From: Magnetaquicoccus sp039908525 | Lineage (GTDB): Bacteria > Pseudomonadota > Magnetococcia > Magnetococcales > Magnetaquicoccaceae | Assembly: GCA_039908525.1 (NCBI GenBank) | Contig: JAMOAY010000016.1 | Location: forward strand, 16,360 to 80,359 | Reading direction: 5' to 3' | Length of the DNA: 64,000 nt | In this document: piece by piece, positions 34,635-44,464 of the stretch | Layout: each line of letters starts with the position of its first letter | Numbering within the stretch: position 1 is the first letter of the stretch | Program-made: the position numbers and the translations under genes | The notes under the pieces: model-generated | The model's input: only the letters and a program-made list of their open reading frames with translations | Database searches by the model: none | What the model was told of the DNA's origin: nothing

Positions 34635-36332
34635 TTGCGCGAACCGACCCATGACTCTGGTGATGCGCTGCAGCGGGTGCAGGCGTACCACGCTCTCAGC
34701 AAACACACCCTCCACCGTTCCGCCCCCGGCCCCGGGTACATGGACTGGGAGACCCAACCGGACCCCTTCCGCACCTTTGCCGGGGCCCCCCGGATGGCCC
34801 TGCCTCTGATGGCGGATGCCGTTGCGAGCAACCACGACGCCCTCTACCGGCCCGTCGGCTCCCGGCCAGCCGTCCCGCTGGATGAGCGGGGCGTCGGGGC
34901 GTTGCTGGAGCTCTCCCTGGGGCTGGCGGCCTGGAAGGCCTACATGGAGGTGTGGTGGGCCCTGCGCTGCAACCCCTCCAGTGGCAACCTCCACCCCACC
35001 GAAGGGTACCTGGCGCTGCCCTCACACGTGGCGGCGGACTGGCCGGGCGGGGTCTACCACTATGTCAGCCGCGACCACCGGTTGGAACGGCGTTGGCAGC
35101 CTGCCGCCGCAACCTTGGCGGGTTGGAATCAGGGGTTTGCGCCCGGCACCTTTCTGCTGGGTCTCTCCTCCATCCACTGGCGTGAAGCCTGGAAATACGG
35201 GTTGCGCGCCTACCGCTATTGTCAGCTGGATGTGGGGCACGCGGCGGCGGCGGTGCGTTATGCCGCCGCCAGCCTGGGCTGGCAGGCCAGGGTGTTGGGC
35301 GGCGTGGCCGATGGGGATCTGGCCCGGTTGCTGACCCTGGACCGGCAAGGCGCCTTTCCCGACGACACCGAAACGGATGGCCCGGAGCGGGAACATCCGG
35401 ACCTGTTGATGCAGATCCGCACCCTGCCGCTCCAGACGGAGAGCGTGCCGGTTGCGCAGTTGGCCGGGCAGGTGGCCGTGGGCCCCTGGCTGGGGCAGGC
35501 CAACCGTCTCAGTCCCCGCCATGCCCATGCCTGGCCGGAGATCGAACGGGTGGCGCAGGCCACCTGGAAACCCGCCGACGCTGGGGAGGAGGGGGGTGTG
35601 ATGACGCCCTACCCGCCGCTGTCACTGTCTGCGCCCGACCTGCCTGCGGCCCGCCTGATCCGCCAGCGCCGCAGTGCACAGCGCTACGATGGACGCACCT
35701 TCCTGGCCAAGGCCGGTTTTTTCCGCCTGCTGGACAGCTGTCTGCCGCGCCCCGGATCCTCGCCCTGGGATCTGCTCGATGGGCCACCGCGTCTCCATCT
35801 GTTCCTGATGGTGCATCGGGTGACCGATCTGACCCCCGGTCTGTATGCCCTGGTGCGCCGCGCCGAGGCGTTGCCGATGTTGCAGCGGGCCCTGCAGGGT
35901 CGGTTTCTCTGGCAGCCGGTGGCCGGGGCGCCGGACCATCTGCCGTTGTATTGCCTGAGTCACGGGGATCTGCGGGCCGTCGCCCAACAGCTCTCCTGCC
36001 AGCAGGAGATTGCCGCCGACGGGGTTTTCAGCCTGGGGATGGTGGGGGAGTTCGAGGCGGCGCTGGCCCGGGGTCCCTGGGCCTATCGGCAGCTCTTCTG
36101 GGAGGCGGGCATGCTGGGGCAGGTGCTCTACCTGGAGGCGGAAGCGGCCGGGATCCGGGGCACGGGTATCGGCTGCTATTTTGATGACACCTTCCATCAG
36201 CTGCTCGGTGTGCAGGGAACGCATCTGCAGAGCATGTATCACTTTACCGTCGGAGGTCCGCTGGCAGACAATCGCCTGCAAAGCCGACCGCCCTATGACC
36301 ATCTGCAGGGTCGCAAAAGAGGGCAGTGGTAA
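34635..36332 (+). CDS. SagB-type (ThcOx) double nitroreductase-domain oxidoreductase
   Basis: A 565-residue protein of the SagB/ThcOx dehydrogenase family, with two tandem nitroreductase-like domains. The first (about residues 100-260) has RCNPSSGNLHPTEGYLALP, GVYHYVSRDHRLE and the EAWKYGLRAYRYCQLDVGHA signature. The second (about 330-560) has RRSAQRYDGRTF and a GQVLYLEAEAAGIRGTGIGCYFDD end. SagB enzymes use FMN to oxidise azolines in peptide natural products. Here no YcaO, precursor or leader gene is adjacent, so a stand-alone redox role is likely. The start is TTG 34635 with AGGAG seven bases upstream; the frame is open much further upstream but lies over the antisense small iron gene. Confidence 0.85.
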   Translation: MREPTHDSGDALQRVQAYHALSKHTLHRSAPGPGYMDWETQPDPFRTFAGAPRMALPLMADAVASNHDALYRPVGSRPAVPLDERGVGALLELSLGLAAWKAYMEVWWALRCNPSSGNLHPTEGYLALPSHVAADWPGGVYHYVSRDHRLERRWQPAAATLAGWNQGFAPGTFLLGLSSIHWREAWKYGLRAYRYCQLDVGHAAAAVRYAAASLGWQARVLGGVADGDLARLLTLDRQGAFPDDTETDGPEREHPDLLMQIRTLPLQTESVPVAQLAGQVAVGPWLGQANRLSPRHAHAWPEIERVAQATWKPADAGEEGGVMTPYPPLSLSAPDLPAARLIRQRRSAQRYDGRTFLAKAGFFRLLDSCLPRPGSSPWDLLDGPPRLHLFLMVHRVTDLTPGLYALVRRAEALPMLQRALQGRFLWQPVAGAPDHLPLYCLSHGDLRAVAQQLSCQQEIAADGVFSLGMVGEFEAALARGPWAYRQLFWEAGMLGQVLYLEAEAAGIRGTGIGCYFDDTFHQLLGVQGTHLQSMYHFTVGGPLADNRLQSRPPYDHLQGRKRGQW

Positions 36333-36410
36333 ACGCTGCCTCTCTTTTCTGGACCGTTCCAACAACCTCTCCCGGCGCAAGCCGGAGTAAAGAATGGAGG
36401 GAGTATCACG

Positions 36411-37526
36411 ATGAAACATATTTTTATTTTGATCATGACCGTGCTGGGGATCTCCTGCGGCTGGCAGGAGGCGGATGCGGGGGAGAAAAAACGCATCATG
36501 GTGGTCAGCAGCTATCACCGGGAATATCTCTGGTCTCAGGAGACCAACGAAGGGGTGTGTGCCGCATGGCTTGAATGGGGTTACATGGACGACAGGAGCC
36601 AGGCTGCCCGTTACACGCAGGATGATGAGGTGGAGAGCTCCAGGGCCGTGATCAAAAAGATGTGGATGGACACCAAGCGGAAAAACACCCTGCCCGATAT
36701 CGCCCAGGCGACCCAGCGCGTCGCCGATGCCGTGGAGCAGTTCAAGCCCGATATCATCCTGCTGGGAGATGACAATGCGACCAATTATATCGGCAACCGT
36801 TTTATTGACACGCAGATCCCGATCGTTTTTTGGGGGGTGGATGTGCGACCGGACAAATACGGGCTGCTCGATTCGATTGAAAAACCGGGACACAATGTGA
36901 CAGGCGTCTACCAGCCAGGCTATTACAGGGAGGGTGTGGAGCTGTTGCTGAAATTATTTCCAGACATCCGAACGCTGGCCATCCTCTCGGACGACTCCGA
37001 GACCGGGCGCGCCAAGGCAAAGAGTGTTCAGTTGCTGGCCGAACAGGGAAAAATTCCCGTCAAGGTGGTCGGGACCGTGATGAGCAACGCCCAGTCCACG
37101 TGGCAATCCGGGGCCATGGAACTGGCGAAAACCGCCGATGCCTTTTTTGTCGTCAACCACAACACCATCAAGGACGAAAACGGCCGTCCTGTGGACCCAT
37201 TTGAACTGGCAGCCTGGTATTTGCGGCATATCAAAAAACCGGACATCACCCCGGAAAAACAGTTTGTCGAAGAGGGATTTCTGCTTGCTGCAGACGATTC
37301 TGGATTCACGCAAGGGTATGAAGCGGTGCGCATGGCCCACCGGATACTCTCGGAAGGCGCCAACCCGGCGACGATGGCCTCCCTGGCCCCAAAGCGAGGG
37401 AAACTCATGCTCAACCGGGAGAGGGCACGGATGCTGGGCATGGAACAGGCCATCCAGAACAATCCGTTGATTGAGGAGATCATCGAAACCTCCAAAGCCT
37501 TGGCACAATACCCAGAAACCCGATGA
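36411..37526 (+). CDS. Periplasmic substrate-binding protein (ABC_sub_bind/TrpX-like)
   Basis: A 371-residue exported protein with a signal peptide (about residues 1-23). It has the two-lobed Rossmann pattern of the ABC_sub_bind family: KRIMVVSSYHREYLWSQ, FKPDIILLGDDNATN, and PIVFWGVDVRPDKYG in the first lobe, then NVTGVYQPGYYREGVELLLKLFPDIRTLAILSD. No permease or ATPase is near. It starts the operon with three sensor kinases (14-20 bp or overlapping spacing), so I infer it is a ligand sensor for the first kinase. GGAGG ribosome-binding sequence nine bases upstream. Confidence 0.85.
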   Translation: MKHIFILIMTVLGISCGWQEADAGEKKRIMVVSSYHREYLWSQETNEGVCAAWLEWGYMDDRSQAARYTQDDEVESSRAVIKKMWMDTKRKNTLPDIAQATQRVADAVEQFKPDIILLGDDNATNYIGNRFIDTQIPIVFWGVDVRPDKYGLLDSIEKPGHNVTGVYQPGYYREGVELLLKLFPDIRTLAILSDDSETGRAKAKSVQLLAEQGKIPVKVVGTVMSNAQSTWQSGAMELAKTADAFFVVNHNTIKDENGRPVDPFELAAWYLRHIKKPDITPEKQFVEEGFLLAADDSGFTQGYEAVRMAHRILSEGANPATMASLAPKRGKLMLNRERARMLGMEQAIQNNPLIEEIIETSKALAQYPETR

Positions 37527-37546
37527 CATAAAAAGATCCCGTGGCG

Positions 37547-40500
37547 ATGAAACAACCTACCCTCTCCCTTTTTTACAAGCTGTTCCTTTGGCTTGTGGGG
37601 ATCACCACCGCGGCCATGGTGCTCTTCGGGTATATCCATATTGTCGATTCACGAGGCAACGTTGAATCCGATATGCGCAACCAGGCAAAAAGCAGCCTGG
37701 CGTCGGCCATGGCCTACTTCGGTCAAGCGTATACCCTCCCCATTCAGGGTACGGAGACCTTGTTGGCCGGCGTCTCCAAACTGGACGACATGCTGCGCGA
37801 CTCAGGCGACATGGCGCACCTGCTCAAACCGGATATTGAAAGGCAGTTTATCAAGTTTTCCGATCTCCACCCTGACATGTTCCTCTCCATCCGATTTTTT
37901 GACAAGGAGGGCACGGAACGGGTTTCCATCGGCCAAAACAGGCGTTTGAAACATCAATACAACCTGCACCAGCCCTCCGGCGGGAATATTTTTTATCAAA
38001 AAGCGGCGAGCCTTTTCAACAGACTGAAGAGAGAAAACAGGCCCGGTCTGTTGTTCGAGGGACCGTTTGCGTACCAGGATGGCCGTCAAACCTTGCTGGT
38101 CGGGGTCGTCAAACAGGATCCGGATACAGGCGGTTTTCACGGTGTCTTCCTGATGCATGCGGATTTGACGGGCTACCTCGACCATCTGTCCAATACCATG
38201 GTGTTTGGGAAAAAATTCCTGCTGTCGGCGAGTCATGATGGGAGGCCCGTGACGGCGTTGCACGATCCGCCCCCCCGATTGGACAACGAGGATTGGATTG
38301 TCGTGACGGATCATGTTTCGTTGGGCGCCGGCCACCATCCTTTGCTGGATGTCACGGTCCGGATCCCGCTGGATGTTTTCAATCAATTGGTTCAGGATGA
38401 CATGGGCGCACTGGTGATGGCAGGCTGCATCTCATTGGCCTGCATCGCCCTTGTCTCCCTGCTGGTTTCCAGAAATTTTACCAGGCCCATTGTGGTCCTG
38501 CAAAGGGCCATGGTCGCTGTCGGAAGCGGGGAACTGGGCAAGACGGTTGTCGTTGAAAGAGGGGATGAGATCGGCCAACTGGCTGAGTCATTCAATCAAA
38601 TGATGAAACGTCTGCATCATCAAAACAAGATCATGGAAAAACAGGCCCAAGTCGTGGAGAGAAAAGTGGAGGAGCTCTCCCAGGCCAATCGGTACAAGTC
38701 TGAATTCTTGGCCAATATGAGCCATGAGATCCGTACCCCCATGAATGCGATCATCGGGCTGACCGATCTGGCCCTGTATCTGGAGATGTCGCCAAGGTTG
38801 CGTGACTATTTGATCAAGATCTCCCATGCCTCCCACTCCTTGTTGCGCATCATCAATGATATACTGGATTTTTCCAAGGTGGAAGCGGGCAAGATCACCC
38901 TGGAGTCCACCGATTTCGACCTGGGTCGCGTGCTGGAAAATCTGGCCGACCTTTTCCGCAGCAAGACGGCGGAAAAAAATCTGGAACTGGCCATGGGCAT
39001 CGACCCGGCGTGTCCCGCCGCCCTGCATGGAGATCCTCTGCGTCTTGAACAGGTCTTGATGAACCTGATCAGCAACGCCCTCAAGTTTACGGAGCAGGGG
39101 GGGGTGCGTGTCTGGGTGACCTGTGAACAAAAGCCTGCCGGCCTGCCCGCCGAGCCGGAGCCATCCCCAACCGATGGCCGGGTTGTCCTGACCTTTCTGG
39201 TACAGGACAGCGGCATCGGCCTCTCCCAGGAGCAGAGTGACAGATTGTTCAAGCCCTTTTCCCAGGCGGACAGCTCAACGACCCGTCAGTACGGCGGTAC
39301 GGGACTGGGGCTCTCCATTTGCAAACGTCTGGTCGAATTGATGGGGGGGCGCATATGGGTGGAGAGTCGGCCGGGGCATGGTTCCCTGTTCGCATTTACC
39401 GCTTTGTTCGGGCACCGTGCGGTGCCGGAACAGCTCCGCATGGATCTGCCCCCCTCCCTCGGAGGGCTGCCGGTGTTGGTGGTGGATGACAACGCCATTG
39501 CCCGGGAGATTCTGGATGTCACGCTGCGCTCGTTCACCTTTGCACCCGTTGCGGTCGCCTCGGGTGGCGAGGCCATGACAGAGATGAGACGGGCGGTGGA
39601 GTCCGGAACCCCCTATCCCCTGGTGTTGTTGGACTATCGGATGCCGGACATGGATGGCATTGAGACGGCCCAGCGGATGAGCGCGCTTTGCACCCAGCCT
39701 GCCTCCCCGGCTTCCGTTCCCAAAATGGTCCTGTTGTCCGCTTTCGGTCGAGAGGAGGAGTTGGCCTCCCGCGCCAATCAGGCGGGCATCGTGGCATTTC
39801 TCAGCAAGCCCGTCACCCGATCCCGCCTGTTTGATACCATCATGGAGGCGCTGGGGCAGAAGATGGCCCACGTGCATCAATCGGGAGTCCAGGAGATCGA
39901 TCATCGGGCCATTGCCGATCAAATCGGTGGCGCCCGGGTGCTGTTGGTGGAAGACAATCCCATCAATCAGCAGGTAGCACGGGAGATGCTGGAGCAGGTG
40001 GGGATGCGGGTCAGCGTGGCTGTCAATGGACTGGAGGCCACCCGGATGGTGTTGGAATCACCCTTCGACCTGCTCTTCATGGACATCCAGATGCCTGTGA
40101 TGGACGGTCATACGGCCGCCCGGCGGATCCGGGAAAATCCCCGTTTTGCGAGCCTGCCCATGATCGCCATGACAGCCCATGCCATGGATGGCGATCGGCA
40201 AAGATCGCTCGAGGCGGGCATGAACGACCATGTGAGCAAACCCATTGACCGGAAACGGCTGTACGCCGTTCTGTTGCAGTGGATCGCACCCGGGGAGCGA
40301 TCGAGGGAGGCGCCCGTTGCAGAAAAGATGCCGACGGAGGCGGACGGGTGGCGCATGCCGATGGGCTTGCCGGGCATTGACGTGACGGCTGGCCTGGACC
40401 GGTTATGCAACAACCACACCCTGTATCGTTCCCTGTTGCAGGAGTTTGACCAGGACTATCGCCATGCTGTCGAAACTCTGCGGGTGTTGTGGGCGGGCAA

Positions 40501-40993
40501 ACGGCAGGATGATATCCTGGCTGCGGTCAGCCTGGCCCATGCCATCAAGGGCATAGCGGGCAACCTCGGTGCGCGCACCCTGTACGAAGCGGCCCGTGAC
40601 CTGGAACAGTGCCTCAAGCGGGACGAGCGGGAACAATGTGCAGAATGGCTGGACCGTTTGGAGCGTGCATTGGCCGTTGTGTTGGAGTCCATTGCCTCGA
40701 TGGCAGAAAAGGCGGCGCCAGAGGCGGAAGAGGGGGGAGCGCCTGCGGATGCGTCGATCAACCGCGAGGAGGTTTCTGATACCATCCATAAAATGTTTTC
40801 TCTTCTGAAACAAAGGGATGTCGAAGCAGAAGAGCATGTGGAATCCCTGGAAAAATTGTTGCGGGGCACGCACATGAATCAAGAACTGGCCTCCCTGGCG
40901 GAACAGATAAGACAGTTTGATTTTGATGCGGCGCGCAGCACTCTGTCGACCATGGCCCACTCGCTCAACCTTCCATGGGATGGTTCCGCATGA
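37547..40993 (+). CDS. Membrane hybrid histidine kinase (Cache-HAMP-HisKA-HATPase-REC-REC-HPt)
   Basis: A 1148-residue hybrid kinase. Membrane helix 1 (about residues 10-32) is followed by a periplasmic sensor of about 230 residues. Helix 2 (about 285-305) leads to HAMP, then HisKA with His393 (SHEIRTPMNAIIG). The HATPase has DSGIGL and GGTGLGL. Two receivers follow, Asp696 (LLDYRMPDMDG) and Asp846 (FMDIQMPVMDG), and an HPt domain with His998 (AHAIKGIAGNLGA). The chain can therefore relay phosphate internally through four steps. It begins 14-20 bp after the substrate-binding gene (GTG 37541 is an alternative) and its stop overlaps the next start (ATGA). Confidence 0.93.
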   Translation: MKQPTLSLFYKLFLWLVGITTAAMVLFGYIHIVDSRGNVESDMRNQAKSSLASAMAYFGQAYTLPIQGTETLLAGVSKLDDMLRDSGDMAHLLKPDIERQFIKFSDLHPDMFLSIRFFDKEGTERVSIGQNRRLKHQYNLHQPSGGNIFYQKAASLFNRLKRENRPGLLFEGPFAYQDGRQTLLVGVVKQDPDTGGFHGVFLMHADLTGYLDHLSNTMVFGKKFLLSASHDGRPVTALHDPPPRLDNEDWIVVTDHVSLGAGHHPLLDVTVRIPLDVFNQLVQDDMGALVMAGCISLACIALVSLLVSRNFTRPIVVLQRAMVAVGSGELGKTVVVERGDEIGQLAESFNQMMKRLHHQNKIMEKQAQVVERKVEELSQANRYKSEFLANMSHEIRTPMNAIIGLTDLALYLEMSPRLRDYLIKISHASHSLLRIINDILDFSKVEAGKITLESTDFDLGRVLENLADLFRSKTAEKNLELAMGIDPACPAALHGDPLRLEQVLMNLISNALKFTEQGGVRVWVTCEQKPAGLPAEPEPSPTDGRVVLTFLVQDSGIGLSQEQSDRLFKPFSQADSSTTRQYGGTGLGLSICKRLVELMGGRIWVESRPGHGSLFAFTALFGHRAVPEQLRMDLPPSLGGLPVLVVDDNAIAREILDVTLRSFTFAPVAVASGGEAMTEMRRAVESGTPYPLVLLDYRMPDMDGIETAQRMSALCTQPASPASVPKMVLLSAFGREEELASRANQAGIVAFLSKPVTRSRLFDTIMEALGQKMAHVHQSGVQEIDHRAIADQIGGARVLLVEDNPINQQVAREMLEQVGMRVSVAVNGLEATRMVLESPFDLLFMDIQMPVMDGHTAARRIRENPRFASLPMIAMTAHAMDGDRQRSLEAGMNDHVSKPIDRKRLYAVLLQWIAPGERSREAPVAEKMPTEADGWRMPMGLPGIDVTAGLDRLCNNHTLYRSLLQEFDQDYRHAVETLRVLWAGKRQDDILAAVSLAHAIKGIAGNLGARTLYEAARDLEQCLKRDEREQCAEWLDRLERALAVVLESIASMAEKAAPEAEEGGAPADASINREEVSDTIHKMFSLLKQRDVEAEEHVESLEKLLRGTHMNQELASLAEQIRQFDFDAARSTLSTMAHSLNLPWDGSA

Positions 40994-42972
40994 ACGATAA
41001 CACACAGAAGGCACGCATACTGATCGTTGACGATGTGCGGACCAATATCAGTGTCCTCGTGCAAATTCTCCGCAACGATTATAAACTCTCTGTCGTGACC
41101 AGCGGGGAGGAGGCGTTGCAAGTGGCGGAGGTTGAGCGCCCGGTCCTTCTCCTCCTGGATATCATGATGCCGGGCATGGATGGCTACGAGGTCTGTACAC
41201 GCCTGAAGGCAGATGAAAGAACGCGGGATATCCTCGTCATTTTTGTCACCGCAAAAGACGATGATCAGGATGAAGCACAAGGCTTTGCACTGGGCGCCGT
41301 GGACTATATCACCAAACCTTTCAGCAGGGAGGTTGTGCTGGCCAGGGTCAAGAACCATATTGAATTGAAACAAAATCGCGACGCCATGCTCGCCATGATG
41401 GTTGAGTTGGAAAAGTCCAAGGAGAGAGCAGAGGCCGCCAATCGGGCAAAAAGTGGCTTTTTGGCCAATATGAGCCATGAAATCCGTACCCCCATGAACA
41501 GTATCATTGGCATGACAGAATTGGTGCTGGATACCGAGCTGGATGAAAAAAACAGAAACTATTTGAGCACGGCGGTCTCTTCCGCCAAAAGCCTGCTGGG
41601 TCTCATCAACAACATTCTGGATCTTTCCAAGATCGAGAGCGGCAAGTTGGAGTTGGAGTCCGTTGTTTTCGATGTGCGACAGATCCTGGAGGAGGTTCTG
41701 GGCGCCATGCATGTTCTGGCGCACACCAAAGGGCTGGCGCTGTTTGGGGAGGTGGATGCGCCATTGCCAGACTGTTGGATCGGTGATCCCACCCGTCTGC
41801 GCCAGGTTCTGATGAATCTGGTGGGCAATGCCATCAAATTTACCGAAAAAGGTCGGGTCTCTGTCAGCGTGACACGGGAATCCACGGGGATGCTGCGCTT
41901 TGCCGTGACGGACACCGGTATCGGCATTCCGCCGGAACGGCAGGCCTCCATCTTTGAGAGTTTCACCCAGGCGGATGACTCGACCACCCGGAAATATGGG
42001 GGAACCGGATTGGGCACGACCATCGCCAAAGAGATCGTGGAAAAAATGGAGGGGCGGATCGGGGTGGAGAGCACGGTGGGCAGGGGGAGCACATTCTTTT
42101 TTGTGGTCCGCTTGCCGGAGGCCGTGGGGGTCGCCTCCTGCCGGGACCGGCGCGGTCACCTCCGCAAGGCGGTGACCGCAGGTGCCATGCGTGTGCCACT
42201 GCATATCCTGCTCGCGGATGATGTGGAAGCCAACCGCCTCCTGGCCGTCACACGTCTGGAACAGCGCGGCCACCACGTGGTGGTGGCGGAAGATGGGGTA
42301 CAGGCCCTGGCCCATTACGAAAATGAGACATTGGACGCCATCTTGATGGATCTGCAGATGCCCCGCATGGACGGCATAGAGACCACCAAAAGGATTCGGG
42401 CCAGGGAAGCCGCGATGGATCCCGTACAACATCTCCCCATCATTGCCCTGACGGCCCACTCCATGGCCAGCGATCGGGAGCTGTGCATCGAGGCGGGCAT
42501 GGATGAGTATATCTCAAAACCCATTGATTTCAATCAGCTCTACACCATTCTTGCGCAGATGTTCCCGGCCGACAACGCGGTGCAACCGGGAGAGCGGCCT
42601 GTTTTTGCCGCCGTGACCGGGGGGAGGGAAGCGGCTGCCTTTCCAGCAATGGCGGGTGTTGATGTCAAGGCCGGTCTGCGCCAATGGGGAGACGCCGATG
42701 TGTATCGCAACGCCCTGCTGCGTTTCGCGCACTCTCATGCAGACAAGGCCGATGTCATGCGCACGGCCTTGCAGGCGGGGGGGGGGGCCAGAGGCCGAGG
42801 CGTTGGCGCACGCCCTGAAGGGGGCGGCGGGTTCTTTGTGTGCCGTTTCTCTGGCATCTGCGGCAACCGCTTTGGAAGCGGGGTTGCGCCGACAGGAGCC
42901 CCACTGGGATCCTCTGCTCACGACCGTGGAAAAGGCCTTGTCGGAGCTGGTGGCTTCGTGCCGTGCGCTTGA
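40990..42972 (+). CDS. Hybrid kinase (REC-HisKA-HATPase-REC) truncated before HPt by a frameshift
   Basis: A cytoplasmic 660-residue product as sequenced. Receiver Asp57 (LLDIMMPGMDG), HisKA His163 (SHEIRTPMNSIIG), HATPase (DTGIGI, GGTGLG), second receiver Asp454 (LMDLQMPRMDG), then the beginning of an HPt domain. At a run of 11 G residues (42777-42787) the frame leaves the HPt and ends in about 60 low-complexity Gly/Arg residues. Removing one G restores a continuous protein of about 756 residues ending at 43261. This may be a phase-variable tract, a real mutation or a sequencing error. The gene overlaps the previous stop by 4 bp and lies in the kinase operon. Confidence 0.85.
   Translation: MNDNTQKARILIVDDVRTNISVLVQILRNDYKLSVVTSGEEALQVAEVERPVLLLLDIMMPGMDGYEVCTRLKADERTRDILVIFVTAKDDDQDEAQGFALGAVDYITKPFSREVVLARVKNHIELKQNRDAMLAMMVELEKSKERAEAANRAKSGFLANMSHEIRTPMNSIIGMTELVLDTELDEKNRNYLSTAVSSAKSLLGLINNILDLSKIESGKLELESVVFDVRQILEEVLGAMHVLAHTKGLALFGEVDAPLPDCWIGDPTRLRQVLMNLVGNAIKFTEKGRVSVSVTRESTGMLRFAVTDTGIGIPPERQASIFESFTQADDSTTRKYGGTGLGTTIAKEIVEKMEGRIGVESTVGRGSTFFFVVRLPEAVGVASCRDRRGHLRKAVTAGAMRVPLHILLADDVEANRLLAVTRLEQRGHHVVVAEDGVQALAHYENETLDAILMDLQMPRMDGIETTKRIRAREAAMDPVQHLPIIALTAHSMASDRELCIEAGMDEYISKPIDFNQLYTILAQMFPADNAVQPGERPVFAAVTGGREAAAFPAMAGVDVKAGLRQWGDADVYRNALLRFAHSHADKADVMRTALQAGGGARGRGVGARPEGGGGFFVCRFSGICGNRFGSGVAPTGAPLGSSAHDRGKGLVGAGGFVPCA
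42777..42787 (+). repeat. G11 homopolymer tract inside the hybrid kinase gene
   Basis: Eleven consecutive G residues exactly where the reading frame shifts from the kinase to the HPt coding frame; one base fewer restores the frame. Such tracts are known slippage sites. Confidence 0.9.
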
Positions 42973-43261
42973 GGTGGATGCACCGGCCGCCAGTGTCCAA
43001 GAGGGCCTCCCCGTCACCCCCCCCCAGTCGCAGCACATCCTCTTGGTGAGGCGGATTGCCCACGCCCTGAGTTTTGGCGATGCCATGACGGCAGAGAGCC
43101 TTCTGCCCGAGCTGGCAAAATGGTTGCGGGGAACCGCGCACGAAGCGGATGTGGCCCGTCTCATGACGCAAGTGGACGATATCGATTGTGCAGGCGCAAA
43201 AAAAGGGTTGGACAGACTGGCTCAAGCCTTGGGAGTGCAAGGGGATGGAAATGACGCCTGA
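42788..43261 (+). pseudogene. Out-of-frame HPt end of the hybrid kinase
   Basis: About 158 codons in the +1 frame relative to the kinase. An HPt domain, EAEALAHALKGAAGSLCAV, has its phospho-histidine codon at 42809. A helical C terminus follows (RRIAHALSFGDAMTAESLLPELAKWLRG). Codon bias and homology resemble the HPt ends of the neighbouring kinases. There is no own start with a ribosome-binding site. It ends at 43261 and overlaps the start of the next gene, as operon genes do. Confidence 0.8.
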
Positions 43262-44384
43262 AAGACCGAGCATCCTGTTGGTGGATGACGAACCCACCAA
43301 TCTCAAGCTGCTGCGCGAGATCCTGCGCAGGGATTATGACCTGCTGTTTGCGCATGACTGCGCAGAAATGTTTCAATATGTTGTCAAGAAACCCGACCTG
43401 ATCCTGTTGGATGTCATGATGCCCGAGATGGATGGTTATGCAGGATGTGCCCGTTTGAAGGCGGATGAGGCCACACGCGATATTCCGGTCATCTTTGTCA
43501 CGGCCAAAATTGAAATGGAGGATGAGATCCGGGGCCTGGAGGTGGGAGCCGTGGATTATCTGACCAAGCCTGTCCAGGGTCCTGTGGTGCGAGCGCGCGT
43601 CAAGGCCCATTTGGCATTGCGACACGCCAGGGATCTCATTGCCCGGCAGAACCAGGAGATTCGGGAACAGAATGAAGCGCTCAAGCAGGCTGCCAGACTG
43701 CGGGATGATGTGGAACGCATCATGCGGCACGATCTGAAAGGTCCGTTGAATGCCATTATCGGCATGCCGGGGGTGCTGATCAGCAACGGGCCGTTGAACG
43801 CGGAGCAGGAGCAGTTCCTGCGGGTCATTGAGGCCAGTGGCTACCGGCTGTTGGAGATGATCAACCGCTCTCTCGACCTGTACAAGATGGAGCAGGGCAC
43901 CTATCGGATGGATGCCAGGCCGGTCAATCTGCTGGTGGTGCTGGAGCGGGTTTTGACCGAACTCCAACGACCCCTTCGCGTCAGGCAACTGTCGGTCAGC
44001 ATGAGGGTGAATGGGCAGCCTGCTGTTCCAGGAGGTGAATTTTTTGTGATGGGAGAGGAGCTGCTGTACCACTCCATGTTTTCGAACCTGCTCAAAAATG
44101 CCGTGGAAGCCTCCCCTGCGGGGCAACCCTTGGTGATTGGTTTGGAGCAGGCGGGGGAACAGTCTGTGATACGTATCAGCAACCAGGGGAGCGTGCCCGT
44201 TGCGATTCGGGACAATTTTTTTGGAAAATACGTAACCTCCGGCAAACAGCAGGGCACGGGTTTGGGGACTTATTCTGCGCTGTTGATTGCCAAAACATCG
44301 GGAGGGGCGTTGCATCTGGACACAACCCGGGAAGGCGAGACCTCTGTTGTGGCTCATTTGAAGAGCTGGATGGATTGCGTCTGA
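43251..44384 (+). CDS. Response-regulator histidine kinase (REC-HisKA-HATPase)
   Basis: A 377-residue cytoplasmic protein. The N-terminal receiver has Asp54 (LLDVMMPEMDG). A coiled linker leads to a HisKA-like helix with His160 in RHDLKGPLNAIIG, and a HATPase with a GTGLGTYSALLIAK lid. The HATPase lacks the usual DTGxG box and instead reads RISNQGSVP, so activity is probable but not sure. ATG 43251 has GGGG six bases upstream; ATG 43245 is an alternative. It is the last gene of the kinase operon and overlaps the HPt frame of the previous gene. Confidence 0.87.
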   Translation: MTPERPSILLVDDEPTNLKLLREILRRDYDLLFAHDCAEMFQYVVKKPDLILLDVMMPEMDGYAGCARLKADEATRDIPVIFVTAKIEMEDEIRGLEVGAVDYLTKPVQGPVVRARVKAHLALRHARDLIARQNQEIREQNEALKQAARLRDDVERIMRHDLKGPLNAIIGMPGVLISNGPLNAEQEQFLRVIEASGYRLLEMINRSLDLYKMEQGTYRMDARPVNLLVVLERVLTELQRPLRVRQLSVSMRVNGQPAVPGGEFFVMGEELLYHSMFSNLLKNAVEASPAGQPLVIGLEQAGEQSVIRISNQGSVPVAIRDNFFGKYVTSGKQQGTGLGTYSALLIAKTSGGALHLDTTREGETSVVAHLKSWMDCV

Positions 44385-44464
44385 GGAGAAGCGGGATGGT
44401 GAGCGCATCCCGTGATACACATTGAAAAATCGAACCTGTTTTTTCTCTTGATGGCTGGAAAATC

